Position numbers and translations under genes: made by a program | Shown here: piece after piece, positions 1-7,469 of the stretch | Layout of the letters: each line of letters begins with the position of its first letter | Numbering within the stretch: the first letter of the stretch is position 1 | NCBI GenBank assembly: GCA_003023485.1 | Contig: PXSG01000031.1 | Span: 1 to 18,703 of the forward strand | Length of the DNA stretch: 18,703 nucleotides | Direction: 5' to 3' | Source: Halobacteriales archaeon SW_10_68_16 | GTDB taxonomy: Archaea; Halobacteriota; Halobacteria; Halobacteriales; Haloarculaceae | The notes under the pieces: generated by a model | Database searches by the model: none | Told to the model about the DNA's origin: nothing | Seen by the model: the letters and a program-made list of their open reading frames with translations, nothing else

Positions 1-2700
1 GCGGGCAGCGATGTCGAGACCATCGAGAACCTCGGCACCCAGGACAGCCTCCACCCCATCCAGCAGTCCTTCGTCGACCACTTCGCCGTCCAGTGTGGTT
101 TCTGCATCCCGGGGATGATCATGGAGGCCAAGGACCTCCTCTCGGAGACGCCCGACCCCTCCGAGCGGGAGGTCCGGGCGGCCATCGACGACAACGTCTG
201 CCGGTGTACCGGCTACCAGAAACCCGTCGAGGCCATCCTCGACGCGGCCGACCGACTCGACGGCGGCGTGGCCACGGACGGCGGCACAGCCTCCCGAACC
301 GAGGCCGACGCGGACGTCGACGAGATCGACGACACCGGCCAGTCCCCCGACGTGGAGGAACCGGCCAACAACAGGCTGGACCCCGAGGACAGACACAGCG
401 TCTCCCAGCCGACCGAGAAACACGACGACCGCAAACTGGTCACCGGCGACGCCAAGTACACCGCCGACTACGACGAGCAGTTCCCGGATCTCGCACATGC
501 GCGCGTCTACCGGAGCCATATCCCCCACGGCCGCGTCGTCGACGTCGACACCAGCGCGACCGAGGCCATGGACGGCGTGCTCGCCGTACTGACGCCGTGG
601 TCCGAGGACGTCCCCGACACGAAGTACACCAGCGCGGGCCAGTCCTACCCCGAACCGAGTCCCTGGGACATGAACGTCCTCAACGAGACGGTGCGCTACG
701 TCGGGGACCCCATCGCCGCGGTGGCCGCCGAGGACGAGCAAACGGCGGAGGCCGCCATCGAGGCTATCGAGGTCGAGTACGAACAGTACGACCACGTCCT
801 CGACGCCGAGGAGGCCTTCGACGAGGACGCACCTCAGTTGTTCGAGGACGAGGACGTCGAGAACAAGATCGTCGGCCACGACTACGACCGCAACCGGATG
901 TCCCACATCGGCGGCACCCTGGGGGACGTCGACGCCGCATACGAGCGCGCGGACACCCACGTCCACGAGACCGAGTGGGAGACCATCCGCCAGTCCCACG
1001 CGCAGGTCGAACTCCACACGACGCTGGCCTACACCGACGAGGACGACCGCCACGTCGTCATCACGAGCACGCAGGTGCCCAACCACACCCGCCGGCAACT
1101 CTCGCACCTGTTCGACATCCCCATCCGGGACATCCGCGTAAAGAAACCACGCGTGGGCGGGGGCTTTGGCGGCAAGCAGGCGATGGTCGTCGAACCCATC
1201 CCCATGGCCCTGATGCTCGCCACGGGTCGGCCGGTCATCTACGAGGCCACCCGCGAGGAGGAGTTCCAGGCGATGCGCTCCCGGCACCCGATGAAGGTGC
1301 GCGCGAAGAGCGCGGTCACCGCCGAGGGCGACATCGAGGCGCTGGAACTGTACGCGCTCTCGAACACCGGGGCGTATGGCAGCCACGGGATGACCGTCGC
1401 GGGCAACGTCGGCAGCAAGCCGATGCCCCTCTACTCCAAGGTCGAGAACATCCGCTTTTCCGCCGACGTCGTCCACACGAACACGCCACAGACGGGTGCG
1501 ATGCGGGGCTACGGCGCCCCCCAGGGGACGCTCGCGCTGGAGGGGCACCTCGACGAAGTGGCGCGGGACCTCGACCTCGATCCCGTCGAGTTGCGACAGC
1601 GCCACTACATGGAGGAGGGCGACCTCGACGAGATCGCGGGGATGATGGGCGGTGAGGGCGCCGAGCGGGTCATCCGGTCGTGCGGTCTCGACGAATGTAT
1701 CGAGCGCGGCATGGCGGCCATCGGCTGGGACGAGATCGAACAGCCCGAGGCCGAACACCTGCATCGCGGTGTCGGGATGGCCCTCTCCGCGCAGGGCACC
1801 GGCGTCGCGGGCGACGAACTCGGCGGCGCCCAGATCATGATGAACGAGGACGGTTCCTTCCACCTGATGGTCGGCGGCGTCGACATCGGGACCGGTGCCG
1901 ACACCGCGTTCGTCCAGATCGCTGCCGAGGTGCTGGGCTGTGACGAGCGGGATATCGTCATCAAATCCTCGGACACCGACAACACGCCCTTCGACTACGG
2001 GGCCTACGCCTCCTCGACGACATACATCAGCGGCCGCGCAGTCAAGAAGGCCGCCGAGGACGCCAAGGAGAAGATCGTAGAGTGGGCCGCGCGGATGCTC
2101 GAGGAACCCCCGGAGAACCTCGACACCGAGGACGGCGAAGTCGTGAGCGAGGCGACCGGCGCGTCCGTGACGCTGGAGGAGGTCGGCTACGAGTCGGTCT
2201 ACGGCGACGAGACACGGGAGCACATTCTCGGGCAGGGCACCCACAGTACCGAGGAGAGCCCGCCACCCTTCGCCGCGCAGTTCGCGGACGTCACCGTCGA
2301 CGCCGAAACGGGGGCCTTCGAGGTCAACAAACTGGTCGTCGCGGTCGACTGTGGGGTCGCCATCAACCCCGGCATGGCCGAGGGCCAGATCGAGGGGGCC
2401 AACCACATGAGCTACGAGATGGCCACCAACGAGGGCATCACCTTCGACGAGGAGGGCCGGGCCGAGGTGGCCGACTACGACGACTACGGGTTCCCGACCG
2501 CCGCCGAGTCCCCGCCCATCGAGTCCATCCTCGTCGAGACCCACGAACCGACCGGTCCCTTCGGCGCGAAGTCGGTCGCGGAGGTGCCGACCAATACCGT
2601 GCCGCCCGCGCTCTCGAACGCCATCCGCGACGCCGTCGGCGTGCGGATCACGGAGATGCCGATCACCGCCGAGAAGATCCGCGAGCGGTTGGACGAATAG
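1..2700 (+). CDS. Xanthine dehydrogenase-type molybdenum hydroxylase, fused [2Fe-2S] and Mo-binding subunits (5' partial)
   Basis: The frame is open from base 1, so the N-terminal ferredoxin-like part lies outside the window. What remains starts in the helical [2Fe-2S] domain: CGFC (codons 94-105) and CRC (199-207) are the second cluster ligands of CoxS/XdhC-type small subunits. An acidic linker (about 268-420) joins it in frame to a full Mo-cofactor subunit. That part has the conserved Gln of the STQ motif, GGGFGGKQ (about 1156-1179), an AMRGYGAPQ loop (about 1498-1524) and the family's catalytic Glu in GAKSVAEVP (codon 2581-2583). These residues fit the xanthine dehydrogenase family better than CO dehydrogenase, which has a Cys in the active loop. 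Homologues hydroxylate purines or other N-heterocycles in the cytoplasm. The paralogue at 6945-9913 is encoded by two genes. Nearby selD, yqeB and yqeC suggest a selenium-containing Mo centre. The substrate is not certain; a purine is favoured by the ade neighbour. No FAD subunit is visible. Confidence 0.93.
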   Translation, partial: AGSDVETIENLGTQDSLHPIQQSFVDHFAVQCGFCIPGMIMEAKDLLSETPDPSEREVRAAIDDNVCRCTGYQKPVEAILDAADRLDGGVATDGGTASRTEADADVDEIDDTGQSPDVEEPANNRLDPEDRHSVSQPTEKHDDRKLVTGDAKYTADYDEQFPDLAHARVYRSHIPHGRVVDVDTSATEAMDGVLAVLTPWSEDVPDTKYTSAGQSYPEPSPWDMNVLNETVRYVGDPIAAVAAEDEQTAEAAIEAIEVEYEQYDHVLDAEEAFDEDAPQLFEDEDVENKIVGHDYDRNRMSHIGGTLGDVDAAYERADTHVHETEWETIRQSHAQVELHTTLAYTDEDDRHVVITSTQVPNHTRRQLSHLFDIPIRDIRVKKPRVGGGFGGKQAMVVEPIPMALMLATGRPVIYEATREEEFQAMRSRHPMKVRAKSAVTAEGDIEALELYALSNTGAYGSHGMTVAGNVGSKPMPLYSKVENIRFSADVVHTNTPQTGAMRGYGAPQGTLALEGHLDEVARDLDLDPVELRQRHYMEEGDLDEIAGMMGGEGAERVIRSCGLDECIERGMAAIGWDEIEQPEAEHLHRGVGMALSAQGTGVAGDELGGAQIMMNEDGSFHLMVGGVDIGTGADTAFVQIAAEVLGCDERDIVIKSSDTDNTPFDYGAYASSTTYISGRAVKKAAEDAKEKIVEWAARMLEEPPENLDTEDGEVVSEATGASVTLEEVGYESVYGDETREHILGQGTHSTEESPPPFAAQFADVTVDAETGAFEVNKLVVAVDCGVAINPGMAEGQIEGANHMSYEMATNEGITFDEEGRAEVADYDDYGFPTAAESPPIESILVETHEPTGPFGAKSVAEVPTNTVPPALSNAIRDAVGVRITEMPITAEKIRERLDE

Positions 2701-2715
2701 CTGGGAAAGGTATTT

Positions 2716-2732
2716 GTGGCGCCTGCCGCCAC
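2716..2732. promoter_or_regulatory. Short inverted repeat downstream of the fused hydroxylase gene
   Basis: GTGGCG and CGCCAC form a perfect 6-bp stem around a 5-nt loop, 15 nt after the stop codon at 2700 and just upstream of the ade promoter region. It could be a weak transcript-end hairpin or part of a regulatory site. There is no T-run directly after it, so a classic terminator is not supported. Confidence 0.25.
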
Positions 2733-2754
2733 TTGTGGCCATGCTTTTGAGACC
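2729..2754 (+). promoter_or_regulatory. Candidate promoter/regulator element upstream of ade (shared with 6852-6877)
   Basis: The 12-mer GCTTTTGAGACC at 2743-2754 recurs exactly upstream of the second hydroxylase gene (6866-6877), and 7 of the 14 preceding bases also match. Its AT-rich part lies about 45 nt before the ade start codon, where a TATA-like element could sit. A GGGGGT run just upstream of the ATG resembles a ribosome binding site. The element may be a core promoter or the site of a shared purine/selenium regulator; the sequence alone cannot decide. Confidence 0.4.
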
Positions 2755-2793
2755 GGATAGCACACCAGTCCCCTCCGACTGCGGGGGTCGAAC

Positions 2794-4485
2794 ATGAGCG
2801 GGGAGACGGTCGATCTGCTGGTCCGTGGGACGCTCGTCAACGTCAACACGGGGACGCTCTCGGAGACGGCAGTCGCGGTCGACGACGGGGGAATCGTCGC
2901 GCTCGAAGAACGACCCGCCGCCCGGGAAATCGAGACCGGCTACATCACGCCCGGGCTCGTTGACGCGCACATGCACGTCGAGTCGTCGATGGTCACCCTT
3001 CCCCGCTACGGTGCCGCGGTCGTCCCGCGAGGCGTGACGAGCGTCATCCACGACCCCCACGAAATCGCGAACGTCCTCGGTGCCGACGGCGTGCGGAGCC
3101 TCATCGCGGACGCCGCCCACACCCCACTGAAGGCGCGCATCACGGTCCCCTCGTCGGTCCCGGCCTCCCACCTCCAGGACGGCGGCGCGACCGTCGACGC
3201 CGCGGCCGTCGCGGCCCTGCTGGAGGCGGACATCGTCGCCGCGCTGGGCGAGGTGATGAACATTCCGGGCCTGCTGGCGGGCGACGAGGAAGTCCATGCA
3301 AAGATCGAGGCGGCACGCGAGCGGGGACTCACCGTCGACGGCCACGCCCCCCGGGTGACCGGCAGCGACCTCCAGGAGGTCGCCCGCTACCTCGACAACG
3401 ACCACGAGAGCATCGCGATGGGCGAGGCCCGCGAGAAGGTCGAGGCCGGCATGCGGGTGTACCTCCGGGAAGGGTCGGCGAGCAAGAACCTCGAGGACCT
3501 GATCGGACTGGTCGAAGAGGTCGACTCCCGGCGGCTCTCGCTGTGTACGGACGACCGCGACGTCGTCGACCTCGTGGAGATGGGTGGCGTCAGCTACGTC
3601 GTCGAGAAGGCGATGGAGCTGGGCGTCGACCCCGTCGAGGCGGTCCAGATGGCCACCCTCAACACCGCCGAGAGCTACGGCCTGCCCTTCGGCCGGGTCG
3701 CGCCCGGCGCGCCCGCCGATCTGGTCTTGCTCTCCGATCTGGGGTCCTGGGACGTCGAGCACGTGGTCGTCGACGGCGTCGTGGACCCGACAGCCGGCGC
3801 GGACGAGCCCCCGGCCTCCGAGATCGCAACGGACACCGTGACGTTCGACCCTGTCGAGGCGGCTGATCTCGCCATCGAACACGAGGGGCCCGGACCCGTC
3901 ACCGTCCGCGTCGTCGACGCCGTCGGCGGCCTCCAGACGGCGCGCATGGAGGGCGACGTGCCCGTCGAGGCCGCGGACCCGCCAGCGGGAACCGACGCGG
4001 TGCTGGGGGCCGACACCGACGCCGACGTGTTGCCGATGGCGGTCATCGAACGCCACGGCGGCGACGGCGGGATCGGCCGCGGGTTCGTCCACCGCCTCGG
4101 GATCGACCGCGGGGCCGTCGGCTCGACGGTCGCACACGACGCCCACAACTGCATCGTCGCCGGCGCCAGCCACGAGGCGATGGCCCGCGTGGCGAACCAC
4201 CTGCGCGACATCGAGGGCGGCGTCGCCGCCTACGACCCCGCGGAGGACGCGGTGACGTCGCTCGCGCTCCCGGTCGCGGGACTGATGTCCGACCGCCCGC
4301 TCGCGGACGTCAAAGAGCGTTTCGAGGCCGTCGAGGGGGCGGCCCGCGAGATCGGTCTCACCCACGAGGGCGGCCTGATGGAGTTGTCCTTCCTCGCGCT
4401 GGAGGTCATCCCCGAGTACCGCCTCACGAACAACGGCCTCGTGGACGTCGAGGCGTTCGACTACGTCGACGTCGTTGCCGACTGA
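2794..4485 (+). CDS. ade: Adenine deaminase
   Basis: This 563-residue protein has the usual length of the Ade-type adenine deaminases of the amidohydrolase superfamily, which convert adenine to hypoxanthine and ammonia in the cytoplasm. Visible motifs in order are DAHMHVESSM (57-66, metal-binding HxH), HDPHEIANV (86-94), GEVMN (152-156), DGHAP (182-186), DHE (203-205), REGSASKNL (225-233) and CTDD (251-254). The C-terminal half has the family blocks AVIERHGG, TVAHDAHN and GLMSDRP. One family block is altered: the usual DDRHP-like stretch reads DDRDV (254-258). The ATG at 2794 follows a GGGGGT run. It lies 93 bp after the fused hydroxylase and before a nucleoside-type binding protein. Its product hypoxanthine is a natural substrate for the neighbouring hydroxylases. 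Confidence 0.95.
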   Translation: MSGETVDLLVRGTLVNVNTGTLSETAVAVDDGGIVALEERPAAREIETGYITPGLVDAHMHVESSMVTLPRYGAAVVPRGVTSVIHDPHEIANVLGADGVRSLIADAAHTPLKARITVPSSVPASHLQDGGATVDAAAVAALLEADIVAALGEVMNIPGLLAGDEEVHAKIEAARERGLTVDGHAPRVTGSDLQEVARYLDNDHESIAMGEAREKVEAGMRVYLREGSASKNLEDLIGLVEEVDSRRLSLCTDDRDVVDLVEMGGVSYVVEKAMELGVDPVEAVQMATLNTAESYGLPFGRVAPGAPADLVLLSDLGSWDVEHVVVDGVVDPTAGADEPPASEIATDTVTFDPVEAADLAIEHEGPGPVTVRVVDAVGGLQTARMEGDVPVEAADPPAGTDAVLGADTDADVLPMAVIERHGGDGGIGRGFVHRLGIDRGAVGSTVAHDAHNCIVAGASHEAMARVANHLRDIEGGVAAYDPAEDAVTSLALPVAGLMSDRPLADVKERFEAVEGAAREIGLTHEGGLMELSFLALEVIPEYRLTNNGLVDVEAFDYVDVVAD

Positions 4486-4540
4486 CCTGCTCGGAGGTGT
4501 GGGCGCCGGATCGGACGGCGAATGTTGGGGCCGAGGGAAG

Positions 4541-4550
4541 TACATAAGTA
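4541..4550 (+). promoter_or_regulatory. TATA-like promoter element of the BMP lipoprotein gene
   Basis: TACATAAGTA stands out in G+C-rich surroundings and lies about 35 nt upstream of the preferred ATG at 4582. An archaeal TATA box here predicts transcription starting around 4570 and a leader of roughly 10 nt. This supports independent transcription of the lipoprotein gene, separate from ade. Confidence 0.5.
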
Positions 4551-4581
4551 GGAGTTACCGCAATAGGTGGACGTCCGACCG

Positions 4582-5736
4582 ATGGTCGACAGCAATCGTG
4601 GCGTGGACAGGCGAAACGTTCTCAGAACACTCGGTGCTGCTGGCGTGCTCGGACTGGCAGGCTGTGGCGGCGACGGCGGTAGTGACGGCGGCGACGGTGA
4701 AAGCGGTGATGGCGGAAGCAGCGACGGAGGCGACGGCGGGGACGGCGGCGACGGCGGGGACGGCGGTTCGGAGACCGTGAAGGCGGCGTGGCTGTACGTT
4801 TCGGAGATCGGCGATCTGGGCTGGTCGTGGGCACACAACGAGGGGCGCAAGGCCGTCCAGGAGGAGTTCGACTGGGTCGAAACTGACTACACCGAGTCGG
4901 TGCCGCCGGACGAGGGCGAGCGTGTCATGCGCGAGTACGCCCAGAACGACTTCGACATCGTCTTCGGGACGACCTTCGGGTACATGGACCCGATGTTCAA
5001 GATCGCGAAGGACTTCCCGGACGTGAAGTTCGAGCACGCGACGGGCTACCGGACGCGCGAGAACATGGGCCGGTACATGGGCCGGATCTACCAGCCCCGC
5101 TACCTCGCGGGCCAGGCCACCGGGATGGTCACCGAGAACAACAACATCGGGTACGTCGCGGCATTCCCCATCCCGGAAGTCGTCCGGTCGATCAACTCGA
5201 TGGCACTTGGCGCGCGGTCGGTCAACCCCGACGCGACGTTCAAGGTGCGCTGGACCAACGCGTGGTTCGACCCGCCGACCTCACAAGAGGCGGCCAACTC
5301 CCTCATCGACGAGAACTGTGACGTCATCGCCCAGGAACAGGACTCGCCGGCCGCAGTCAAGGCCGCCGCCGAGGCCGACGTCTGGGCCTCGGGTTACAAC
5401 GCCCCGATGGGCGAGTTCGGCGGCGAAAACTACCTCATCTCGCCGATCTGGGACTGGTCACAGTTCTACGTTCCCGCCGTCGAGGACGTCCACGAGGGCG
5501 AGTGGGAGTCGGACTTCTTCTGGGGCGGCATGGAGACCGGGCTGCCGAAACTCGACGAGTGGGGACCGAACGTCCCACAGGGGGTCAAGGACACGGTCGC
5601 GTCGTCGAAAGAGGACATCCTCAACGGCGACCTGAACGTCTGGGAGGGGAGCAAGTTCGAGGGTGAAGACGACACGTTCCTCTTCCAGGAGATGCAGAGT
5701 TACGTCGAGGGCGTCGAGGGCGAAGTGCCGAGCTAG
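4582..5736 (+). CDS. BMP-family ABC transporter substrate-binding lipoprotein (nucleoside-type)
   Basis: The protein is 384 residues from the ATG at 4582. An in-frame GTG at 4567 would add five residues, but the ATG is better placed relative to the TATA element. The N terminus has a twin-arginine motif (DRRNVLRTLG, 9-18) and a lipobox ending LAGC with Cys28, so it is probably exported folded by Tat and lipid-anchored outside the cell. A 35-residue Gly/Asp/Ser linker follows. The mature domain starts around KAAWLYVSEIGDLGWSWAHN and matches the Bmp/PnrA-like (Med/BMP) fold, which typically binds purine nucleosides. Related blocks are GTTFGYMDP, FEHATGYRT and YLAGQATGMV. It has no transporter genes beside it; the BMP-type ATPase and permeases are about 9-13 kb away, with a second lipoprotein. 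It may be an alternative receptor for that transporter. Confidence 0.9.
   Translation: MVDSNRGVDRRNVLRTLGAAGVLGLAGCGGDGGSDGGDGESGDGGSSDGGDGGDGGDGGDGGSETVKAAWLYVSEIGDLGWSWAHNEGRKAVQEEFDWVETDYTESVPPDEGERVMREYAQNDFDIVFGTTFGYMDPMFKIAKDFPDVKFEHATGYRTRENMGRYMGRIYQPRYLAGQATGMVTENNNIGYVAAFPIPEVVRSINSMALGARSVNPDATFKVRWTNAWFDPPTSQEAANSLIDENCDVIAQEQDSPAAVKAAAEADVWASGYNAPMGEFGGENYLISPIWDWSQFYVPAVEDVHEGEWESDFFWGGMETGLPKLDEWGPNVPQGVKDTVASSKEDILNGDLNVWEGSKFEGEDDTFLFQEMQSYVEGVEGEVPS
4666..4770 (+). repeat. Low-complexity GGC/GAC repeat encoding a Gly/Asp/Ser linker
   Basis: The 35 codons directly after lipobox Cys28 are almost only Gly, Asp and Ser, with the unit GGCGACGGC repeated most regularly toward the 3' end. 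Such linkers are common after the lipid anchor in haloarchaeal lipoproteins. The tandem units make the length prone to change by slippage. Confidence 0.75.
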
Positions 5737-5829
5737 GACTCGTCTCCATTTTCCGTTACAGACACGAAGGCCGGGTGTCGAGCGACAACAGAGCAAACCT
5801 ATTTTACCTGCTTCTATCAATGAAGGGGT
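5737..5829. promoter_or_regulatory. Intergenic region with TATA-like element for the HalX regulator gene
   Basis: This 93-bp gap follows the lipoprotein stop. It contains a short T-run (about 5749-5756) that could help end the upstream transcript. A CTATTTTAC element at 5799-5807 lies 22-30 nt before the ATG at 5830. That spacing predicts a leaderless or near-leaderless transcript for the response regulator. I see no other structure in it. Confidence 0.45.
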
Positions 5830-6408
5830 ATGCCGGACACGTATCCCGACGCGACGATCCTGGTGGTCGACGACGAGCCGAACGTCGCGGAATCCTACGC
5901 GCTCCGGCTCGGCATGCAGTACGACCACGTCGAGACGGCCATCGGCGGCGAGGCAGCCATGGACTTTTTGGAGACGGCCGGCGCGGATGTCGTGTTGCTT
6001 GACCGACGGATGCCCGAGATGCACGGCGACGACGTCGCCCGGAAGATACAGCAGGACCTGGACTACGACCCGCGGGTCATCATGGCCACGGCGGTCGAAG
6101 CGGACTTCGACATCGTCGAGATGCCGTTCAACGACTACCTGCAGAAACCGATCGGCAAGGAGGACATGATCACGGCCGTCCAGCAGCAACTCGAAGCCAG
6201 GGTCCACGGCCAGAAACTCTCCGAGTACTTCAGCTGTCGGTCCACACTCGAAGTCCTCGAGGCCGAAAAGTCGACCTCGGAACTCGGGGATAGCGAAGAA
6301 TACCAGCGACTTCAGGAGAAAGCCCAATCGATCGAGGAAGACCTCGCCCAGACCGTCGACGAGTTCGACGAGGTCGCCAAGTTCTTCGACACCATCGACC
6401 GCGCGTGA
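5830..6408 (+). CDS. Response regulator with HalX-type C-terminal domain
   Basis: Residues 8-125 form a receiver domain: the acidic pair Asp14-Asp15 in VVDDEP, the phospho-acceptor Asp58 in LLDRRMP, the Thr87 switch residue and the conserved Lys106-Pro107. The remaining 65 or so residues are charged and helical and resemble the HalX domain that follows receivers in many haloarchaeal proteins (192 residues is a normal length). No DNA-binding domain is obvious, so the output is unknown; it may act through protein contacts. No histidine kinase gene is in the window. It has its own TATA-like element and ends 23 bp before the convergent RidA gene, so a link to the purine genes is not shown. Confidence 0.88.
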   Translation: MPDTYPDATILVVDDEPNVAESYALRLGMQYDHVETAIGGEAAMDFLETAGADVVLLDRRMPEMHGDDVARKIQQDLDYDPRVIMATAVEADFDIVEMPFNDYLQKPIGKEDMITAVQQQLEARVHGQKLSEYFSCRSTLEVLEAEKSTSELGDSEEYQRLQEKAQSIEEDLAQTVDEFDEVAKFFDTIDRA

Positions 6409-6431
6409 CGGCGTGGCGTTTGCCCGCGCAG

Positions 6432-6812
6432 TCACTCGGGTGTCGCGATCGCCTCGACCTCGATGGCCGCACCCTTCGGAACCGACCCGACCTCGATGGC
6501 GCTCCTGGCGGGCGGATCCTCGTCGAAGAAGCCGGCGTAGGTCTCGTTCATCTCCTCGAAGTCCTCGATGTCGTCGAGGAAGATCGTCATCTTGAGGACG
6601 TCGCCCATGTCCAGTCCCTCCGAGGCGAGAATGGCCTCGACGTTCGAGAGTGCCTGTTCGGTCTGGACGGCGACGGATTCGTCGTCGAGTAGCTCGCCGT
6701 CGGTCGTCAGGGGGAGCTGTCCGGCGGTGAAGAGGATGTCGCCGTTCGTGACTGCCTGGCTGTACGCGCCGACCGCGGCGGGTGCGTCGTCCGTGCTGAT
6801 GGTGCGCTTCAT
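6432..6812 (-). CDS. RidA family protein (reactive enamine/imine deaminase)
   Basis: This 126-residue protein has the full length of the RidA/YjgF/UK114 family. Key family features are GAYSQAV near the N terminus (15-21), LFTAGQLPL (27-35), Arg103 in PARSAIEV, and Glu120 in IEVEAIA. Arg103 corresponds to the family's substrate-carboxylate-binding Arg. Family members form small trimers and hydrolyse reactive enamines or imines; some act in pyrimidine or purine catabolic pathways. It is transcribed divergently from the second hydroxylase and convergently with the HalX gene. An AT-rich stretch (6838-6847) read on the minus strand could be its TATA box. Its actual substrate cannot be told from the sequence. 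Confidence 0.92.
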   Translation of the reverse strand: MKRTISTDDAPAAVGAYSQAVTNGDILFTAGQLPLTTDGELLDDESVAVQTEQALSNVEAILASEGLDMGDVLKMTIFLDDIEDFEEMNETYAGFFDEDPPARSAIEVGSVPKGAAIEVEAIATPE

Positions 6813-6851
6813 GGTCGAGTGGACTCGGGGCCCGGTCTTGAAATCCGTGGT

Positions 6852-6877
6852 TCAGTGGTGTCGGCGCTTTTGAGACC
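6852..6877 (+). promoter_or_regulatory. Second copy of the ade-upstream element, before the split hydroxylase
   Basis: This stretch contains GCTTTTGAGACC at 6866-6877, identical to 2743-2754, with further partial matching upstream (CA, T, GTG, C at equivalent positions). It lies 67 nt before the proposed GTG start of the small subunit. It sits upstream of a more TATA-like T-rich element, so it could be either an alternative promoter or an activator/repressor site. Confidence 0.4.
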
Positions 6878-6885
6878 CACCACCT

Positions 6886-6896
6886 GTGTTTTTAGC
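6886..6896 (+). promoter_or_regulatory. T-rich TATA-like element before the small hydroxylase subunit
   Basis: TGTGTTTTTAG is the most AT-rich stretch in the 132-bp divergent gap between the RidA gene and the small subunit gene. It would place transcription near 6920, about 25 nt before the GTG at 6945. A purine run with GAGGGGGG follows it. This is a prediction from composition and spacing only. Confidence 0.35.
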
Positions 6897-6944
6897 CCTG
6901 GAACGAGAAGAGGGGGGACACGACCCCGACGTGGTGGATTCACA

Positions 6945-7469
6945 GTGCAGGTAGAACTCGAACTCAACGGCACCACGGAGCGTTTCGAGGCCTCGAAGGC
7001 AGACAGCCTGCTGGATGTCCTCCGGAAGCACGGCTACACGGGCGCGAAACGCGGCTGTGACACCGGCGCGTGTGGCTTCTGTACGGTCATCCTGGACGGC
7101 GAGGCACGCAACTCCTGTGTGATCCCCGCAGTCAAAGCCGACGGGAGCACGGTCGAAACCATCGAGGGCCTGGGCACCCAGTCCGACCTCCACCCGATCC
7201 AGGAGGCCTTCGTCGACCACTCCGCGCTGCAGTGTGGTTTTTGCATCCCGGGGATGATCATGCGCTCGAAGGCGCTCCTCTCCGAAGACCCCGACCCGAC
7301 CAGTGAGGAAGTCCGCGAGGGACTCTCCGACAATCTCTGTCGGTGCACCGGCTACGAGAAGATTCTCGACGCCGTTGAGGACGCCGCCGACAGGATGGAC
7401 GACGCGGGCAGCAAGAGGGCGGCGGGCGACGGCGACGCGGTCGCGACCGACGGAGGAGAACGCGAATGA
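6945..7469 (+). CDS. Molybdenum hydroxylase [2Fe-2S] small subunit
   Basis: All eight cluster cysteines are present: Cys38, Cys43, Cys46 and Cys58 of the plant-ferredoxin-type cluster, and Cys97, Cys100, Cys132 and Cys134 of the helical domain cluster (CGFC and CRC). I place the start at GTG 6945, giving 174 residues that begin VQVELELNG, because family members begin with this strand. The longer open frame back to 6819 encodes an unlikely Arg/Gly-rich leader and crosses the putative promoter. The subunit passes electrons from the Mo centre to an acceptor. It overlaps the large subunit gene by 4 bp (ATGA), which implies translational coupling. Its C-terminal tail contains VATDGG, also found at the fusion joint of the paralogue at 1-2700. 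Confidence 0.93.
   Translation: MQVELELNGTTERFEASKADSLLDVLRKHGYTGAKRGCDTGACGFCTVILDGEARNSCVIPAVKADGSTVETIEGLGTQSDLHPIQEAFVDHSALQCGFCIPGMIMRSKALLSEDPDPTSEEVREGLSDNLCRCTGYEKILDAVEDAADRMDDAGSKRAAGDGDAVATDGGERE
7451..7456 (+). promoter_or_regulatory. Shine-Dalgarno-like site of the large subunit, inside the small subunit gene
   Basis: GGAGGA lies 9 nt upstream of the ATG at 7466 and is read as the Gly-Gly end of the small subunit's VATDGG. In the fused paralogue the corresponding codons are GGC GGC (280-285), so the purine core is lost there. This helps fix the start of the downstream gene. Confidence 0.5.

Noticed and set aside
2716..2732. The 6-bp inverted repeat as an intrinsic terminator
   Set aside because: It is short and lacks a following T-run; archaeal termination mostly relies on T-rich stretches. 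It is kept only as a weak regulatory candidate.
4666..4770. The GGC/GAC repeat as a CRISPR or regulatory repeat array
   Set aside because: It is in frame within the lipoprotein gene and encodes the usual Gly/Asp linker after the lipidated Cys, with no spacers.
6819..6944. ATG at 6819 as start of the small hydroxylase subunit
   Set aside because: It would add 42 unlikely residues and run through the putative promoter and shared element. The family N terminus begins at the GTG at 6945.
7466..7469. TGA at 7467 as a recoded (selenocysteine) codon joining small and large subunits as in the paralogue
   Set aside because: The large subunit is in a different frame, so read-through would not enter it. 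The ATGA overlap with a GGAGGA site is ordinary translational coupling.
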